Below, piece by piece: positions 35,088 to 43,090 of a stretch of 48,278 nt of DNA. This DNA comes from an uncultured Pseudanabaenaceae cyanobacterium (GTDB lineage Bacteria; Cyanobacteriota; Cyanobacteriia; PCC-9006; JAAUQQ01). Positions within the stretch are counted from its first letter, which is position 1. Every line of letters starts with the position of its first letter. The translations under genes and the position numbers were made by a program. The notes beneath the pieces were generated by a model. The model had not been told where the DNA came from. It was given only the letters and a program-made list of their open reading frames with translations, and made no database searches. The stretch is from assembly GCA_938002085.1 (NCBI GenBank), contig CALLAT010000097.1, positions 1 through 48,278 of the forward strand. The letters run 5' to 3'.

Positions 35088-35675
35088 ATGCAGACCCCCG
35101 AAGATAGCCCCCCAAACAGCTCCCCAAAGGCAGAATCATCCAGTCCTAAGGCTGATTCTCGCGGGGAAGCAGCGGTTGAGGCGACTCAAAGCGGCACCGT
35201 GGAGCGCAAAGGAAATGGCTTTATGGCCAAAGTGAAAACCTTCCTCTCTGCTCTCTTATTAATCGCCATTAGTGGTGGCCTGGGCTACGGCGTCGGACGC
35301 CTCCAAAGCAACCTTCAGGTCAAGCAAGCCCGCACGGACAAAGCTGCGGCCCTAGAAAATGTCGAGACCCAGCTCAGCGAAGCCAATGCCAAGGTCGCTG
35401 CTGCAGAAGCTCGCAGCGACTATGCCCAGGTTCAGCTGCGTCTGCTAGAGGGCATTGATGAGCTAGAGCAGCGTAATTTTGGTAACGCCAATACTCAGCT
35501 ACGCCTCGCCAGCGAGACCCTCAGCAAGATTGAAATTAGCCGAAACCCTGAAAAGCTGGCGGAGCTGCAAGCTGAACTCTCGACCGCAGAAATCAATTTT
35601 GCGGTTAATCCAGTGGAGCAGCGCAAGTTGATGCTGGGCTACAACGAGCAGATCGATGCACTGTTGCCAGAGTAG
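35088..35675 (+). CDS. Single-pass membrane protein with coiled coil, unknown
   Basis: The protein starts at the ATG 35088, preceded by GAGGAG at 7 nt; an upstream in-frame ATG at 35028 lacks this. It has a Ser/Pro/Lys-rich disordered N-terminus (about 1-45), one membrane helix (about 58-78, SALLLIAISGGLGYGVG) and a long heptad-rich helix (about 85-190) that should form a coiled coil. The C-terminal part (NFGNANTQLRLASETL) may form a helical hairpin. I recognise no family. It might be an envelope or thylakoid scaffold; this is a guess from topology only. Confidence 0.72.
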   Translation: MQTPEDSPPNSSPKAESSSPKADSRGEAAVEATQSGTVERKGNGFMAKVKTFLSALLLIAISGGLGYGVGRLQSNLQVKQARTDKAAALENVETQLSEANAKVAAAEARSDYAQVQLRLLEGIDELEQRNFGNANTQLRLASETLSKIEISRNPEKLAELQAELSTAEINFAVNPVEQRKLMLGYNEQIDALLPE

Positions 35676-36068
35676 TTTGGTGGCTGAATTCGCTGGGCGT
35701 TGGGCTAGAACGAGGATGATGACTTGCGATCGCCCTCCAGGTTTTAGGCCTTGAGTCCGAACCTAAAGTGGTGATTAGGCGACCTAGATCATCACGGGCT
35801 AGGCTTGTGAACCAAATCGCAGTCAGCGAAATGAATGAAATCTCAGCCTGGCTGAGCATAAGTGACTGACTCCTCTATCTATTGAGAAGAGAATTTTGCT
35901 TGTGTATCGCTTCAAAAAAATGTGATTTTTCAAGTCTGTAAGTCCTTGCCAGTAAAGGCTTACATCTCATCTCTGCTTCTGTCTTAGAGAGTTTTTTTGA
36001 CGCTGCCCCTTGCGAGGGTGAGCAACTGTGATAATCTACCAAAGGCGTGGACGAAGACCCCCACTTGA
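35676..36068. other. Intergenic region upstream of tRNA-Lys, no gene seen
   Basis: The 393-bp gap contains no protein-like frame on the plus strand. An 88-codon minus-strand frame (35875-36141) is an artefact of reading antisense through the tRNA. The AT-rich 35880-36010 portion should contain the tRNA promoter, but I cannot place its boxes with confidence. Confidence 0.45.
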
Positions 36069-36140
36069 GGGTCGCTAGCTCAGTGGTAGAGCATTCGGCT
36101 TTTAACCGACTGGTCCTGGGTTCGAATCCCAGGCGACCCA
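36069..36140 (+). tRNA. trnK: tRNA-Lys (UUU)
   Basis: The 72-nt cloverleaf folds fully: acceptor GGGTCGC/GCGACCC, D-arm GCTC/GAGC, anticodon loop CTTTTAA with TTT at 36101-36103, variable loop, and T-arm CTGGG-TTCGAAT-CCCAG, with discriminator A at 36140. The 3' CCA is not encoded, as usual in cyanobacteria. No partial copy of its 3' end was found elsewhere in the window, so there is no sign of an integrated element using it as attachment site. Confidence 0.97.
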
Positions 36141-36146
36141 TGCCTC

Positions 36147-36181
36147 AAAAGGCTGTCTCTCACTAATAGAGGCAGCCTTTT
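36147..36181 (+). terminator. Intrinsic terminator of tRNA-Lys
   Basis: The stem is AAAAGGCTG-TCTCT (36147-36160) pairing with AGAG-(G)-CAGCCTTTT (to 36181), with one bulge and a 7-nt loop. The T-run at the end of the right arm is followed by GTGTG. It begins 6 nt after the mature tRNA 3' end. Confidence 0.8.
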
Positions 36182-36316
36182 GTGTGTCTAGCTTTCATTA
36201 GTAAAAGTGATCCCTGGTAAAAGTCTTTAGATTTACTAGTGCCAGGCATTACCTTAAGATTAATGAAAGCATCTTAAAATAAGTTTGCTAAAGGTAACTC
36301 CTAGGAGGATTTCGAT

Positions 36317-37396
36317 ATGGCGCTCGTCCCATTGCGGCTTTTGTTGGACCATGCTGCAGAAAACGGCTACGGCATTCCTGCTTTCAACGTCAACAACCTA
36401 GAGCAGATCATCGCGATCATGCAGGCTGCGGACGAGACCGACAGCCCCGTTATCCTTCAAGCTTCTCGTGGTGCTCGTAGCTACGCGGGTGAGCACTTCC
36501 TGCGCCACCTCGTGTTGGCTGCTGTGGAAAGCTACCCCCATATTCCTGTGGTAATGCACCAGGATCACGGCAACGGCCCTGCGACCTGCTATTCCGCTAT
36601 CAAGAACGGCTTCACCTCCGTAATGATGGATGGTTCCTTGCAGGAAGACGCCAAGACCCCCGCTAGCTTCGAGTACAACGTTGCTGTTACCTCCGAAGTT
36701 GTGAAGGTTGCTCACGCAATCGGCGCCAGTGTTGAGGGTGAGCTGGGTTGCTTGGGCTCCTTGGAGACCGGCCAAGGCGAAGCTGAAGACGGCCACGGTT
36801 TTGAAGGCAAGCTCGACAAAGAGCAGCTTCTCACCGACCCCGACGAAGCAGTTCAGTTTGTTGAATCCACTCAGGTGGATGCTTTGGCAGTTGCCATCGG
36901 CACCAGCCACGGCGCTTACAAGTTCACCCGTAAGCCTACAGGTGAAATTCTGGCCATCAGCCGCATCCAGGAGATCCACGATCGCCTGCCCAACACCCAC
37001 TTGGTAATGCATGGTTCTTCTTCTGTTCCTCAGAAGTGGATTGAAATCATCAATGCTCACGGTGGTGCGATTCCTGAGACCTATGGCGTTCCCGTTGAGG
37101 AAATCCAGAAGGGCATCAAGTCTGGTGTGCGCAAGGTGAACATCGATACCGATAACCGCCTGGCTATCACCGCCGCTATTCGTGAAGCTGCAACTGCGGA
37201 TCCTAAGAACTTCGATCCTCGCCACTTCATGAAGCCTTCTATCAAGTACATGAAACAGGTTTGCGCAGATCGCTATGAGAAGTTCTGGGCTGCCGGAAAT
37301 GCTAGTAAGATTAAGCAGCAGTCAGTAGACATTTTCGCTGTTAAGTACGCCGCAGGCGAACTTAACCAAGTCGCGAAGAAAGCTGCAACTGTTTAG
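36317..37396 (+). CDS. fba: Fructose-bisphosphate aldolase, class II (Calvin cycle type)
   Basis: The 359-residue zinc enzyme cleaves or forms fructose-1,6-bisphosphate (and sedoheptulose-1,7-bisphosphate in cyanobacteria) in glycolysis and the Calvin cycle. Class II landmarks are [16 protein letters not shown], the metal/catalytic block [22 protein letters not shown], the [12 protein letters not shown] loop, [21 protein letters not shown], and [13 protein letters not shown]. It has an ideal AGGAGG (36303-36308) 8 nt before the ATG and a highly regular codon choice, both signs of strong expression. An intrinsic terminator follows. It is monocistronic. The type is class IIB by length and sequence. 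Confidence 0.97.
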   Translation: MALVPLRLLLDHAAENGYGIPAFNVNNLEQIIAIMQAADETDSPVILQASRGARSYAGEHFLRHLVLAAVESYPHIPVVMHQDHGNGPATCYSAIKNGFTSVMMDGSLQEDAKTPASFEYNVAVTSEVVKVAHAIGASVEGELGCLGSLETGQGEAEDGHGFEGKLDKEQLLTDPDEAVQFVESTQVDALAVAIGTSHGAYKFTRKPTGEILAISRIQEIHDRLPNTHLVMHGSSSVPQKWIEIINAHGGAIPETYGVPVEEIQKGIKSGVRKVNIDTDNRLAITAAIREAATADPKNFDPRHFMKPSIKYMKQVCADRYEKFWAAGNASKIKQQSVDIFAVKYAAGELNQVAKKAATV

Positions 37397-37446
37397 TGTG
37401 CGGCTTGATGTCTCTTAGTTTCGGCTGGGAGTATTAAGTCATTAAG

Positions 37447-37473
37447 GCGACCCGAAAGGGTCGCTTTTTTTTT
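37447..37473 (+). terminator. Intrinsic terminator of fba
   Basis: The stem GCGACCC (37447-37453) with GAAA tetraloop and GGGTCGC (37458-37464) is followed by nine T residues. It is a textbook terminator 51 bp after the aldolase stop. Confidence 0.95.
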
Positions 37474-37528
37474 GAGTATTTCCGATTATGCAGAGGCGCT
37501 GGATGCAAGCCAGAAGCCCCAAAGTAAT

Positions 37529-37574
37529 AAAGAAGGGAGAAACCGGCAGTATTAAGCCAGTTTCTCCCTTCTTT
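37529..37574. terminator. Long hairpin terminator, probably for the minus-strand gene at 37619
   Basis: AAAGAAGGGAGAAAC (37529-37543) pairs perfectly with 37560-37574, and GGC/GCC extends the stem toward a short loop. Read on the minus strand it ends in a T-rich stretch and follows the stop of the gene at 37619 by 45 bp; read on the plus strand it would back up the fba terminator. Confidence 0.85.
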
Positions 37575-37618
37575 GTTTTAATCATCGGGCTGCCACGTAA
37601 CCATGGCGTATGCGGTTG

Positions 37619-38077
37619 TTAGCCCAGCAGTGCCTTCACGCGTTTGCGCAGGGCAAAAGCGCCACCTGCCACCACAGCACCCACAAAGGTTAGAGGGCCT
37701 GTCATGTAATGCATATGGACCTCGCCTGCGTCGCTGATGAGCTCGACATCAACGCCCTGGGCATCCACGGGAACGGTGAGCATGTCGCCATGGCCTTTCT
37801 CTTGGATGACGATTTCCCAGTCGCCGGGGAGCTCGGTGTCAGGGGCGAAGGAGAAGCGGCCTTCTTCGTCAGTCTTGCCTTCTAGCCAGGGCTGTTCGGG
37901 GTTCTCAGGGGAGAAGACCTGAACTTTTGCATCCGTCAGGGGCTCGCCGTGGCTGAACAGCGTTTGAATTTGCAGCTCATCCTCAAACAGGAAGTTGGTT
38001 TCCACCGCATGGCCAAAGGCTTTTTGAGGGGTGGATAGCAGGGCCAAGGCTGCTAGGGGAAGCAGGATTTTTTTCAT
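37619..38077 (-). CDS. Small exported membrane-anchored protein with a beta-sandwich domain
   Basis: The protein begins MKKILLPLAALALLSTPQ at the ATG 38077 (153 residues-class length; a GTG two codons upstream is possible) and has a cleavable signal peptide ending near AFGHA. Residues about 25-120 resemble a carboxypeptidase-regulatory-like or transthyretin-like domain (LTDAKVQVFSPENPEQ, TDEEGRFSFAPD, DWEIVIQEKGHGD). A C-terminal membrane helix (about 130-147) and the basic KRVKALLG tail follow. Such proteins occur near metal transport systems in cyanobacteria, and the His residues (GH-A, HGD, HMHYM) would fit metal contact; that role is inference. Confidence 0.75.
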   Translation of the reverse strand: MKKILLPLAALALLSTPQKAFGHAVETNFLFEDELQIQTLFSHGEPLTDAKVQVFSPENPEQPWLEGKTDEEGRFSFAPDTELPGDWEIVIQEKGHGDMLTVPVDAQGVDVELISDAGEVHMHYMTGPLTFVGAVVAGGAFALRKRVKALLG

Positions 38078-38336
38078 GGTCACTCTGGGTAAACGTCACC
38101 CCTGGGGGTTATGGGTTGCGGCAAAATCCTTTGATGGCGGATTTTCCGATTCAGCCCTATGTTAGCCGATGTTTTCAAGGCTAAGGCCGGGGCTATTGCC
38201 CCATGACCAACTGAGGGTCGTGAATGTTTCTCCCTAAAATGTATGCAAGATGAGTGACCCTTTACAAAACCGTTGAAAAGCCGCCGATTCTGGGCCTTTG
38301 CGTTTAATCTCATAACAGCCATTCCCGCAGCAGCCC

Positions 38337-39608
38337 ATGCCGTCCCGTCGCAATTTGGTCGAGCAATTTTCGACATTTCTGCAATTTGAAGGCGATCGCC
38401 CCCGCCCCTGGCTGGCCGACCCTCGCCTGCGCCGCAGCATGGAGCGCCGTCTAGAAAGCCAGAAAGCTCAACAAGAAGAAAACTTCTGGGCGCTTTACTG
38501 GCATAAGCAGTGGCTCAAGCATCGGCCCAAGGAATCAGCGGACAAACTGACAGTTCAGCTCAACCCCACCCAGCAACTCCCCCAAAATCACCTCGCAGCC
38601 TTTGTGCAGGACGGTTGTTACTGGGCCGCTCACAAAACTGTCACAAGGTTTAAGAATTTGCCCTATGGGCTCTCGGACTGCTTTCAACTGGCAATTTCCC
38701 AGTTCAATAAAATCCTCAAAGGCTTCGACTCAGCCTACGGCTCCGACTTCGCGACCTACGCCAATGCCGCTTTTGCCAGCCTTATTCGCGAGACCCTACG
38801 CCAGCGCAATGAGGTGGATATCTGTACGGACTGGGGACTGCTGCGCAAGCTGAGTAAAAAGCGCCTGACTGAAGCATTGCTACTCCAAGGGCTGGGCGAA
38901 ACCACCACCCAGAGCTATGTGCTGACCTGGCAGGGTTTCAAGCTCCACTACGTGCCCCACCAAGCCACAGGCACCCGCAAGCTGACCAAGCCCGATGGCG
39001 AAACCCTGGCAAAAATAGCAGCTTACTATAAGGCCCAAAAGCGCGAGCAGCTCAGCCCAGATCATCCTGATGCCAATGCCGAGGACATTGAAACCTGGCT
39101 CCTCACCACTGCCAAAGCGGCTCGCCAATACCTCTACCCCACTCAGGTTTCCGTCAACGCCCAGCGAGCGGGCCAAGAAACGGAGTTTATCGATAGCCTG
39201 CCAGAAACCAACGAGCTGTCGCCCATGGATAGCTTGGTGGAGATCGAAGCCCAGACCGAGCGGCAGCAACAGCGCCAAGCCCTCGGCGATGTATTGGCTC
39301 AACTATTAGGAGAGCTGGATGATGATGCTCGAAAATTACTGGGCTTTTACTACCGTGACGGCCTGACCCAGCAGGAAATGGCCAAAGCCCTGGATATCAA
39401 GCAATACACGGTTTCCCGCAAGCTCAGCCGCATCCGCCAGGGCATGGTCAAAAAGCTGGCGGCTTGGTCTGCGGAACAAATGTCGTCGGCAGACGTAGAC
39501 AATTTGCATACTGGCCCAGACCTGGACCTACTGAGTACTGTCAGCAGCGTTCTCGATGAATGGCTTCAGCAGCATTTCTCTACAAATGCGACCGAGCCTA
39601 GCGAATAA
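38337..39608 (+). CDS. Sigma-70-like protein paired with DUF1822 (copy 2)
   Basis: The 423-residue protein is paralogous to the minus-strand gene at 31821. It shares the N-terminal EQFSTF and RRSMERR motifs, region 2 (YGLSDCFQLAISQFNKILKG, FDSAYGSDFATYANAAF), a long variable middle and region 4 (ARKLLGFYYRDGLTQQEMAK, ALDIKQYTVSRKLSRIRQG). The C-terminal extension after region 4 (about 50 residues) is also common to both. It should act with RNA polymerase as an alternative sigma factor; no anti-sigma factor with a membrane domain is adjacent, but the DUF1822 gene follows 57 bp downstream. Confidence 0.88.
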   Translation: MPSRRNLVEQFSTFLQFEGDRPRPWLADPRLRRSMERRLESQKAQQEENFWALYWHKQWLKHRPKESADKLTVQLNPTQQLPQNHLAAFVQDGCYWAAHKTVTRFKNLPYGLSDCFQLAISQFNKILKGFDSAYGSDFATYANAAFASLIRETLRQRNEVDICTDWGLLRKLSKKRLTEALLLQGLGETTTQSYVLTWQGFKLHYVPHQATGTRKLTKPDGETLAKIAAYYKAQKREQLSPDHPDANAEDIETWLLTTAKAARQYLYPTQVSVNAQRAGQETEFIDSLPETNELSPMDSLVEIEAQTERQQQRQALGDVLAQLLGELDDDARKLLGFYYRDGLTQQEMAKALDIKQYTVSRKLSRIRQGMVKKLAAWSAEQMSSADVDNLHTGPDLDLLSTVSSVLDEWLQQHFSTNATEPSE

Positions 39609-39665
39609 CTACAGTCCTGACCCACAACCTCTTTTCTCTCTCTTGCCATTCCCTGGGTTTCCACT

Positions 39666-40862
39666 ATGTCCTTCACCACTGCTCTAATTGATTCCGGTCA
39701 ACTTCACCTAGAGGTGGCCGCGACCCAGCGCGATCGCATCTGGGCGGGCAGCCAGTCCTTCGCAACGCCCGTTAGCCGTTGGACCGCTTATTTGAATGGA
39801 TTGGCGATCGCCGCCATCTTGCCCTGGCTCACCGAAGAAGAGATGACTCCCCGCTTCAACGCGGCAGCGGCAAAGAACCAGTGGGAATTGGTGAATGGCA
39901 GCGTTGTGCAGATTGGTACTAAGCGCCAACCTCGTCGCCTCGTCATCCTGGCGGAAGAACAGCTGGACCTAGAGGAATGGACCGTCCCCCAGGAATGGGT
40001 TGATAGCCCGGCCATGGTGGCGGACTACTTCCTTGCTGCCCAGGTTAATCCTGATGCGATGCCCAACGAAGCTAGCGTTCGCCTCGTAGGCTTTACCACC
40101 CAACAACGCCTCAAAGCCCAAGGTCAGCTTGACCTAAACCAGCGCACCTACAGCCTGCCCCAAGAATCTTGGCTGGGAGATTTAGGCCTGCTCGCCCTCA
40201 GCCTAGAGGCAGCACCGGAAACTCAAGCCGCAACGATTGAACTGCCTGAGCTTTCTGTGGAAGCTGCTGATAGCTTGATCGAACGCTTGGCTAACCCTGA
40301 GCAACTGGAGCCTCGCCTCAATATTTCCTTTGAGCGCTGGGCTGCTCTTCTCGCCCATGGCGGTTGGCAGCAGCGCCTAGCCGAGCGTCGTCGCGGCGAG
40401 CCTGCCCAGCGCTCCATCGTAGACTGGGTGCGTAATGGTTTATCTAATCTAGGCTTGAACGAGGGCTGGTCCAATGCTGCTCCTAGCTTGGTACCTGCCA
40501 CCGCCGGTGTCCGTAGCTTAGCCACGGCAGAAGGAGCTGTGGATGAACAGGGCAATGCTTTGGCGATCGGTCGCTCCCTGATGATCGAAGGCGATGCTTA
40601 TCAGCTCAATTGCATTGCGCTTGATTTGGAAGCGAACCGCTGGCGCATTGAGCTGCGTGGCGTGGATGGTAGCCAGGTTCAAGCGGGTTGGGCGCTGCGG
40701 ATCTTTAGTGAAAACCTGCAGGACTTTGAAGGCAACGAGGATCGGGCCGAGATTCAGCAGGACAACCTCTATATTGATCTTCAACTTGCCCCTGGCGAAG
40801 GAATCGTTTGGGAAACGACTCCCCATGCCGAGGGTTATATTCCTGAAATCCTGCGTTTCTGA
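39666..40862 (+). CDS. DUF1822 family protein (copy 2)
   Basis: The 398-residue protein shares with 30605-31834 the blocks VPQEWVDSPAMVADYFLAAQ, RLVGFTTQQRLKAQGQLDL and the C-terminal beta-rich half (WRIELRGVDGSQVQAGWALR). A linker near 245-265 replaces a longer one in copy 1. It is 57 bp behind the second sigma-like gene and likely in one operon with it. A hairpin lies 15 bp past the stop. Two sigma-DUF1822 pairs in opposite orientation within 10 kb imply duplication and rearrangement, or recruitment by different regulons. Confidence 0.87.
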   Translation: MSFTTALIDSGQLHLEVAATQRDRIWAGSQSFATPVSRWTAYLNGLAIAAILPWLTEEEMTPRFNAAAAKNQWELVNGSVVQIGTKRQPRRLVILAEEQLDLEEWTVPQEWVDSPAMVADYFLAAQVNPDAMPNEASVRLVGFTTQQRLKAQGQLDLNQRTYSLPQESWLGDLGLLALSLEAAPETQAATIELPELSVEAADSLIERLANPEQLEPRLNISFERWAALLAHGGWQQRLAERRRGEPAQRSIVDWVRNGLSNLGLNEGWSNAAPSLVPATAGVRSLATAEGAVDEQGNALAIGRSLMIEGDAYQLNCIALDLEANRWRIELRGVDGSQVQAGWALRIFSENLQDFEGNEDRAEIQQDNLYIDLQLAPGEGIVWETTPHAEGYIPEILRF

Positions 40863-40877
40863 AGCGGTGCTTGGGCT

Positions 40878-40907
40878 GGTAGAGGGAAGGGGGATCCTTC
40901 CCCTACC
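40878..40907. terminator. Hairpin after the DUF1822 gene
   Basis: GGTAG (40878-40882) and GGGAAGG (40884-40890) pair with CCTTCCC (40896-40902) and CTACC (40903-40907), with one bulged A and a 5-nt loop. It has no U-run, so it may be a Rho-independent-like 3' structure or one of the GGTAGGGG-type dispersed repeats also seen at 11668-11778. Confidence 0.5.
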
Positions 40908-41101
40908 GCAACCTCGACAATTGGGTGGGGCATCTCTTCATTGATGTCAGGGTTGAACCCTCCGCAGCAGCGGATTTGATGCAATTTCTTTGCAAGCTTG
41001 GGGCGCAATCGCCATGCTATCCTCAAGACCGTTCATCCCTGGAATGGACGAGCCTCACTGCATCACCACCGCACCCCGAGCATTAGCCCAGAGAATTGAC
41101 C

Positions 41102-41668
41102 ATGGGAGCCGCATATGGGCCAGGGCTACTCCCGCTCATCACCACATCCCCATACTTAAACGGCCCTTTAGACGAACAGGCTCAGATTGACCTTCTGTTC
41201 GAATTCGCTGGCCTCGACCTCATGCCCCTCTTCCACGAAGTCATTGGGGGCGTGGTTTACCGCGTACTTAGCCAAGGCGGCGATCGCAAAATCGTCCCCA
41301 TCCCTGACAAAATCAACCGCCGCGTCCATCAAGACATCATCCGCTTCAGCGGCAGCGTTGACCCTGATCTCCTGGGCTGGCTTGAATCCCCCCTCCTCAT
41401 TCCTGGCTTTCCCGGTCGTCGCCCCAAAGCCGTGCCATTTAGCAGCCAGCCTGGATTGACCGCCTGTAACCTTAAGAGCGATCGCAACACCCTCGCCTGG
41501 CTCCTGCAAGAAGCCCAGGAAAACGCGAAAGCTGATCGCCCTAAGGGGTATACCGCGACCTTGGGCAATCGTTTGGGATTTGAACAGGTGATTGAGACTT
41601 ACAGCAATTTGTTGGAATGTTTGGATTACTGCGATCGATTTAAGTTTATTTTTCGCGTTGAGCGCTGA
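41102..41668 (+). CDS. Protein of unknown function, 188 residues
   Basis: The protein has no membrane segment or signal and contains several ordered blocks (PLFHEVIGGVVYRVLS, LLGWLESPLLIPGFPGRRPK, YSNLLECLDYCDRFKFIFR). I recognise no family. The ATG at 41102 follows a TTG two codons upstream. A 168-codon frame is open on the opposite strand (41168-41674), but the plus-strand frame has the more protein-like composition. It precedes the GC-rich tandem repeat in front of the Fur-family gene. Confidence 0.6.
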   Translation: MGAAYGPGLLPLITTSPYLNGPLDEQAQIDLLFEFAGLDLMPLFHEVIGGVVYRVLSQGGDRKIVPIPDKINRRVHQDIIRFSGSVDPDLLGWLESPLLIPGFPGRRPKAVPFSSQPGLTACNLKSDRNTLAWLLQEAQENAKADRPKGYTATLGNRLGFEQVIETYSNLLECLDYCDRFKFIFRVER

Positions 41669-41702
41669 AGTCATAGCCTAGAAGAAGCCATAGGCCTGGC
41701 CA

Positions 41703-41969
41703 GGGCGGGTTTTGAGCGCGATATCGCTGAAGATAGAGATAAATCACTGCTAAACCCGCCCCAACGAAACCCAAACCCGCCCTCGCCAAGCCTAATCCTA
41801 GCTAGGGCGGGTTTTGATTGCGATATTGCTGAATAGAGGAACGAATCACGGCCAAACCCGCCCCAACTGACAAGACCCCAAAATCCCCAAACGAAGCCCC
41901 AAAACCGCACGGGCGGGTTTAGCCAAAGTGCCTTGATTCTCCTCTCAAAACCCTCAACCAAACCCGCCC
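41703..41969. repeat. Tandem array of about 104-bp units with GGGCGGGTTT / AAACCCGCCC arms
   Basis: GGGCGGGTTT occurs at 41703, 41805 and 41911; AAACCCGCCC at 41752, 41773, 41854 and 41960. The offsets are 102 and 106 bp for both arms, so there are about three degenerate tandem units, each able to form a stem of 10 or more bp across a loop of about 40 nt. The array fills the gap between the 188-residue gene and the Fur-family gene and ends 84 bp before the latter's start. It is not a CRISPR array (arms are inverted, spacing is too long and uneven). Confidence 0.8.
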
Positions 41970-42053
41970 TGCCAAGCCTAAACCCAGCCAGTCCAACCAA
42001 AGCCCTAAAATAGAGAATAACCATAGCCTCGACTCCCAGCCCAACCCACCACC

Positions 42054-42449
42054 ATGGCCAGCCGCACCCGCAACCAAGAGCGCGCCCTCCAATGCCTCAA
42101 AACCCTCAACCAAGAGATCTCCGCCCAAGACCTCTACTCTGAACTGCGCGATCGCGACCAATCCATGGGCCTCGCCACCGTCTACCGCGCCCTCGAAGCC
42201 CTCAAACTCGAAGGCATCATCCAAGTCCGCACCCTCGCCAGCGGTGAATCCCTTTACAGCACCATGAAAGAGGACCGGCACCACCTCACCTGCCTGCAAT
42301 GCAGCAAATCCATCCCCATCGCCGACTGTCCGGTCCATGCCCTAGAACAAGAACTCAGCCAATCCCATCAATTTGAAATCTACTACCACACCCTAGAGTT
42401 CTACGGCCTTTGCCAAGACTGCCACAGTCAAAAACAAGCCCCAGCCTAA
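42054..42449 (+). CDS. zur: Fur-family zinc-type regulator (Zur/FurB)
   Basis: The 131-residue protein has the Fur winged helix (LGLATVYRALEAL-like block MGLATVYRALEALKLEG at about 42-58) and dimerisation domain with two structural CxxC motifs (CLQC near 83 and CQDC near 122). HHLTCLQCSKSIPI and the short, His-poor C-terminus resemble cyanobacterial FurB/Zur rather than FurA or PerR. It would repress zinc uptake and mobilisation genes when Zn is sufficient. No Zur-box-like palindrome is seen in the window. The tandem repeat at 41703-41969 lies in its upstream region. Confidence 0.85.
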   Translation: MASRTRNQERALQCLKTLNQEISAQDLYSELRDRDQSMGLATVYRALEALKLEGIIQVRTLASGESLYSTMKEDRHHLTCLQCSKSIPIADCPVHALEQELSQSHQFEIYYHTLEFYGLCQDCHSQKQAPA

Positions 42450-42502
42450 GCCCCCAGCCTTCATCAGGCAAAACTGTAGATACTCAAAAAAACATCATCA
42501 AA

Positions 42503-42535
42503 AAAGGAGTGAATTCTGATAGAACTCACTCCTTT
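42503..42535 (-). terminator. Intrinsic terminator of the small minus-strand gene
   Basis: AAAGGAGTGA (42503-42512) pairs with TCACTCCTTT (42526-42535), with further pairing in the loop. Read on the minus strand the stem ends in a run of T (complement of A at 42500-42505). It lies 114 bp past the stop of the gene at 42649 and may also end zur transcripts. Confidence 0.75.
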
Positions 42536-42648
42536 GGGTTACACAAAAGAAAGCAAAACGATTCATTTCTTCAATAGCTTCAAGTAAAACTAGAAGAAGA
42601 AACGTCGTTAAAAAACGTTAAACTAACAGGCTAAAAGCATTCAAGGAA

Positions 42649-42843
42649 TTAATAAATTTCTCCCTCATAGGGCTGAAAGCCAACCATAGGATAGTTATCT
42701 GTATCTGAGAAGATTTCAATGAACCCATCAAATACAAACTGTGCGGCATCGAGTACGGACTGTAGTACTTTCATAGCCTTCTCCATGAGCGGTGAATCAG
42801 GGCAGAACCTAGAAAGACCCCCTGCTACCTCAGCAGAATTCAT
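42649..42843 (-). CDS. Small protein, 64 residues, unknown
   Basis: The small acidic protein has a central helix pattern (MEKAMKVLQSVLDAAQFVFD) and a short acidic/aromatic tail (GFQPYEGEIY). I recognise no family. AGGAG lies 12 nt before the ATG, on the long side. Support for a real gene comes from the minus-strand terminator at 42503-42535 placed correctly behind it. No signal peptide. It is alone between zur and ispD. Confidence 0.5.
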   Translation of the reverse strand: MNSAEVAGGLSRFCPDSPLMEKAMKVLQSVLDAAQFVFDGFIEIFSDTDNYPMVGFQPYEGEIY

Positions 42844-43090
42844 CGGTGAGAATGACTCCTGCAGCTCTGACTAATTGAGGCATCCAGGGGATCTAAACTG
42901 AATTATCACCCCGCTTGCTAATACCGTAGCTAGCTAAAGCATGGAATGTGGGTAAAACACATGGTTCTTGACTCGGTGTTAGAGTTTTTCGTATTGAATG
43001 AAACGATCGCTCCTAGGCTTTGTAAAAGCCAGTCAATACTTTGTAGAAGACTAGGTCAGAATCAATAGAACGAAATCATATGTCACGTTA

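Noticed and set aside
36069-36140. tRNA-Lys as integration site of a genomic island
   Set aside because: No integrase gene and no duplicated tRNA 3' end were found nearby.
35875-36141. 88-codon minus-strand frame (GRLGFEPRTSRLK-like start)
   Set aside because: It begins antisense to tRNA-Lys; this is the well-known artefact of translating the T-arm, with no ribosome-binding site.
36398-37225. 275-codon frame antisense to the aldolase gene
   Set aside because: A shadow caused by the strong codon bias of fba; the plus-strand product is unmistakable.
38080-38376. 98-codon minus-strand frame over the second sigma-like gene start
   Set aside because: It overlaps the conserved N-terminus of the sigma-like protein and lacks a ribosome-binding site.
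41703-41969. Possible CRISPR array
   Set aside because: Units of about 104 bp with inverted arms, degenerate copies and no cas genes; not repeat-spacer structure.
41671-42024. 117-codon minus-strand frame with internal repeats (SAISQSKPALAR, SAISRSKPALAR)
   Set aside because: The protein repeats are only the translation of the GC-rich DNA repeat array.
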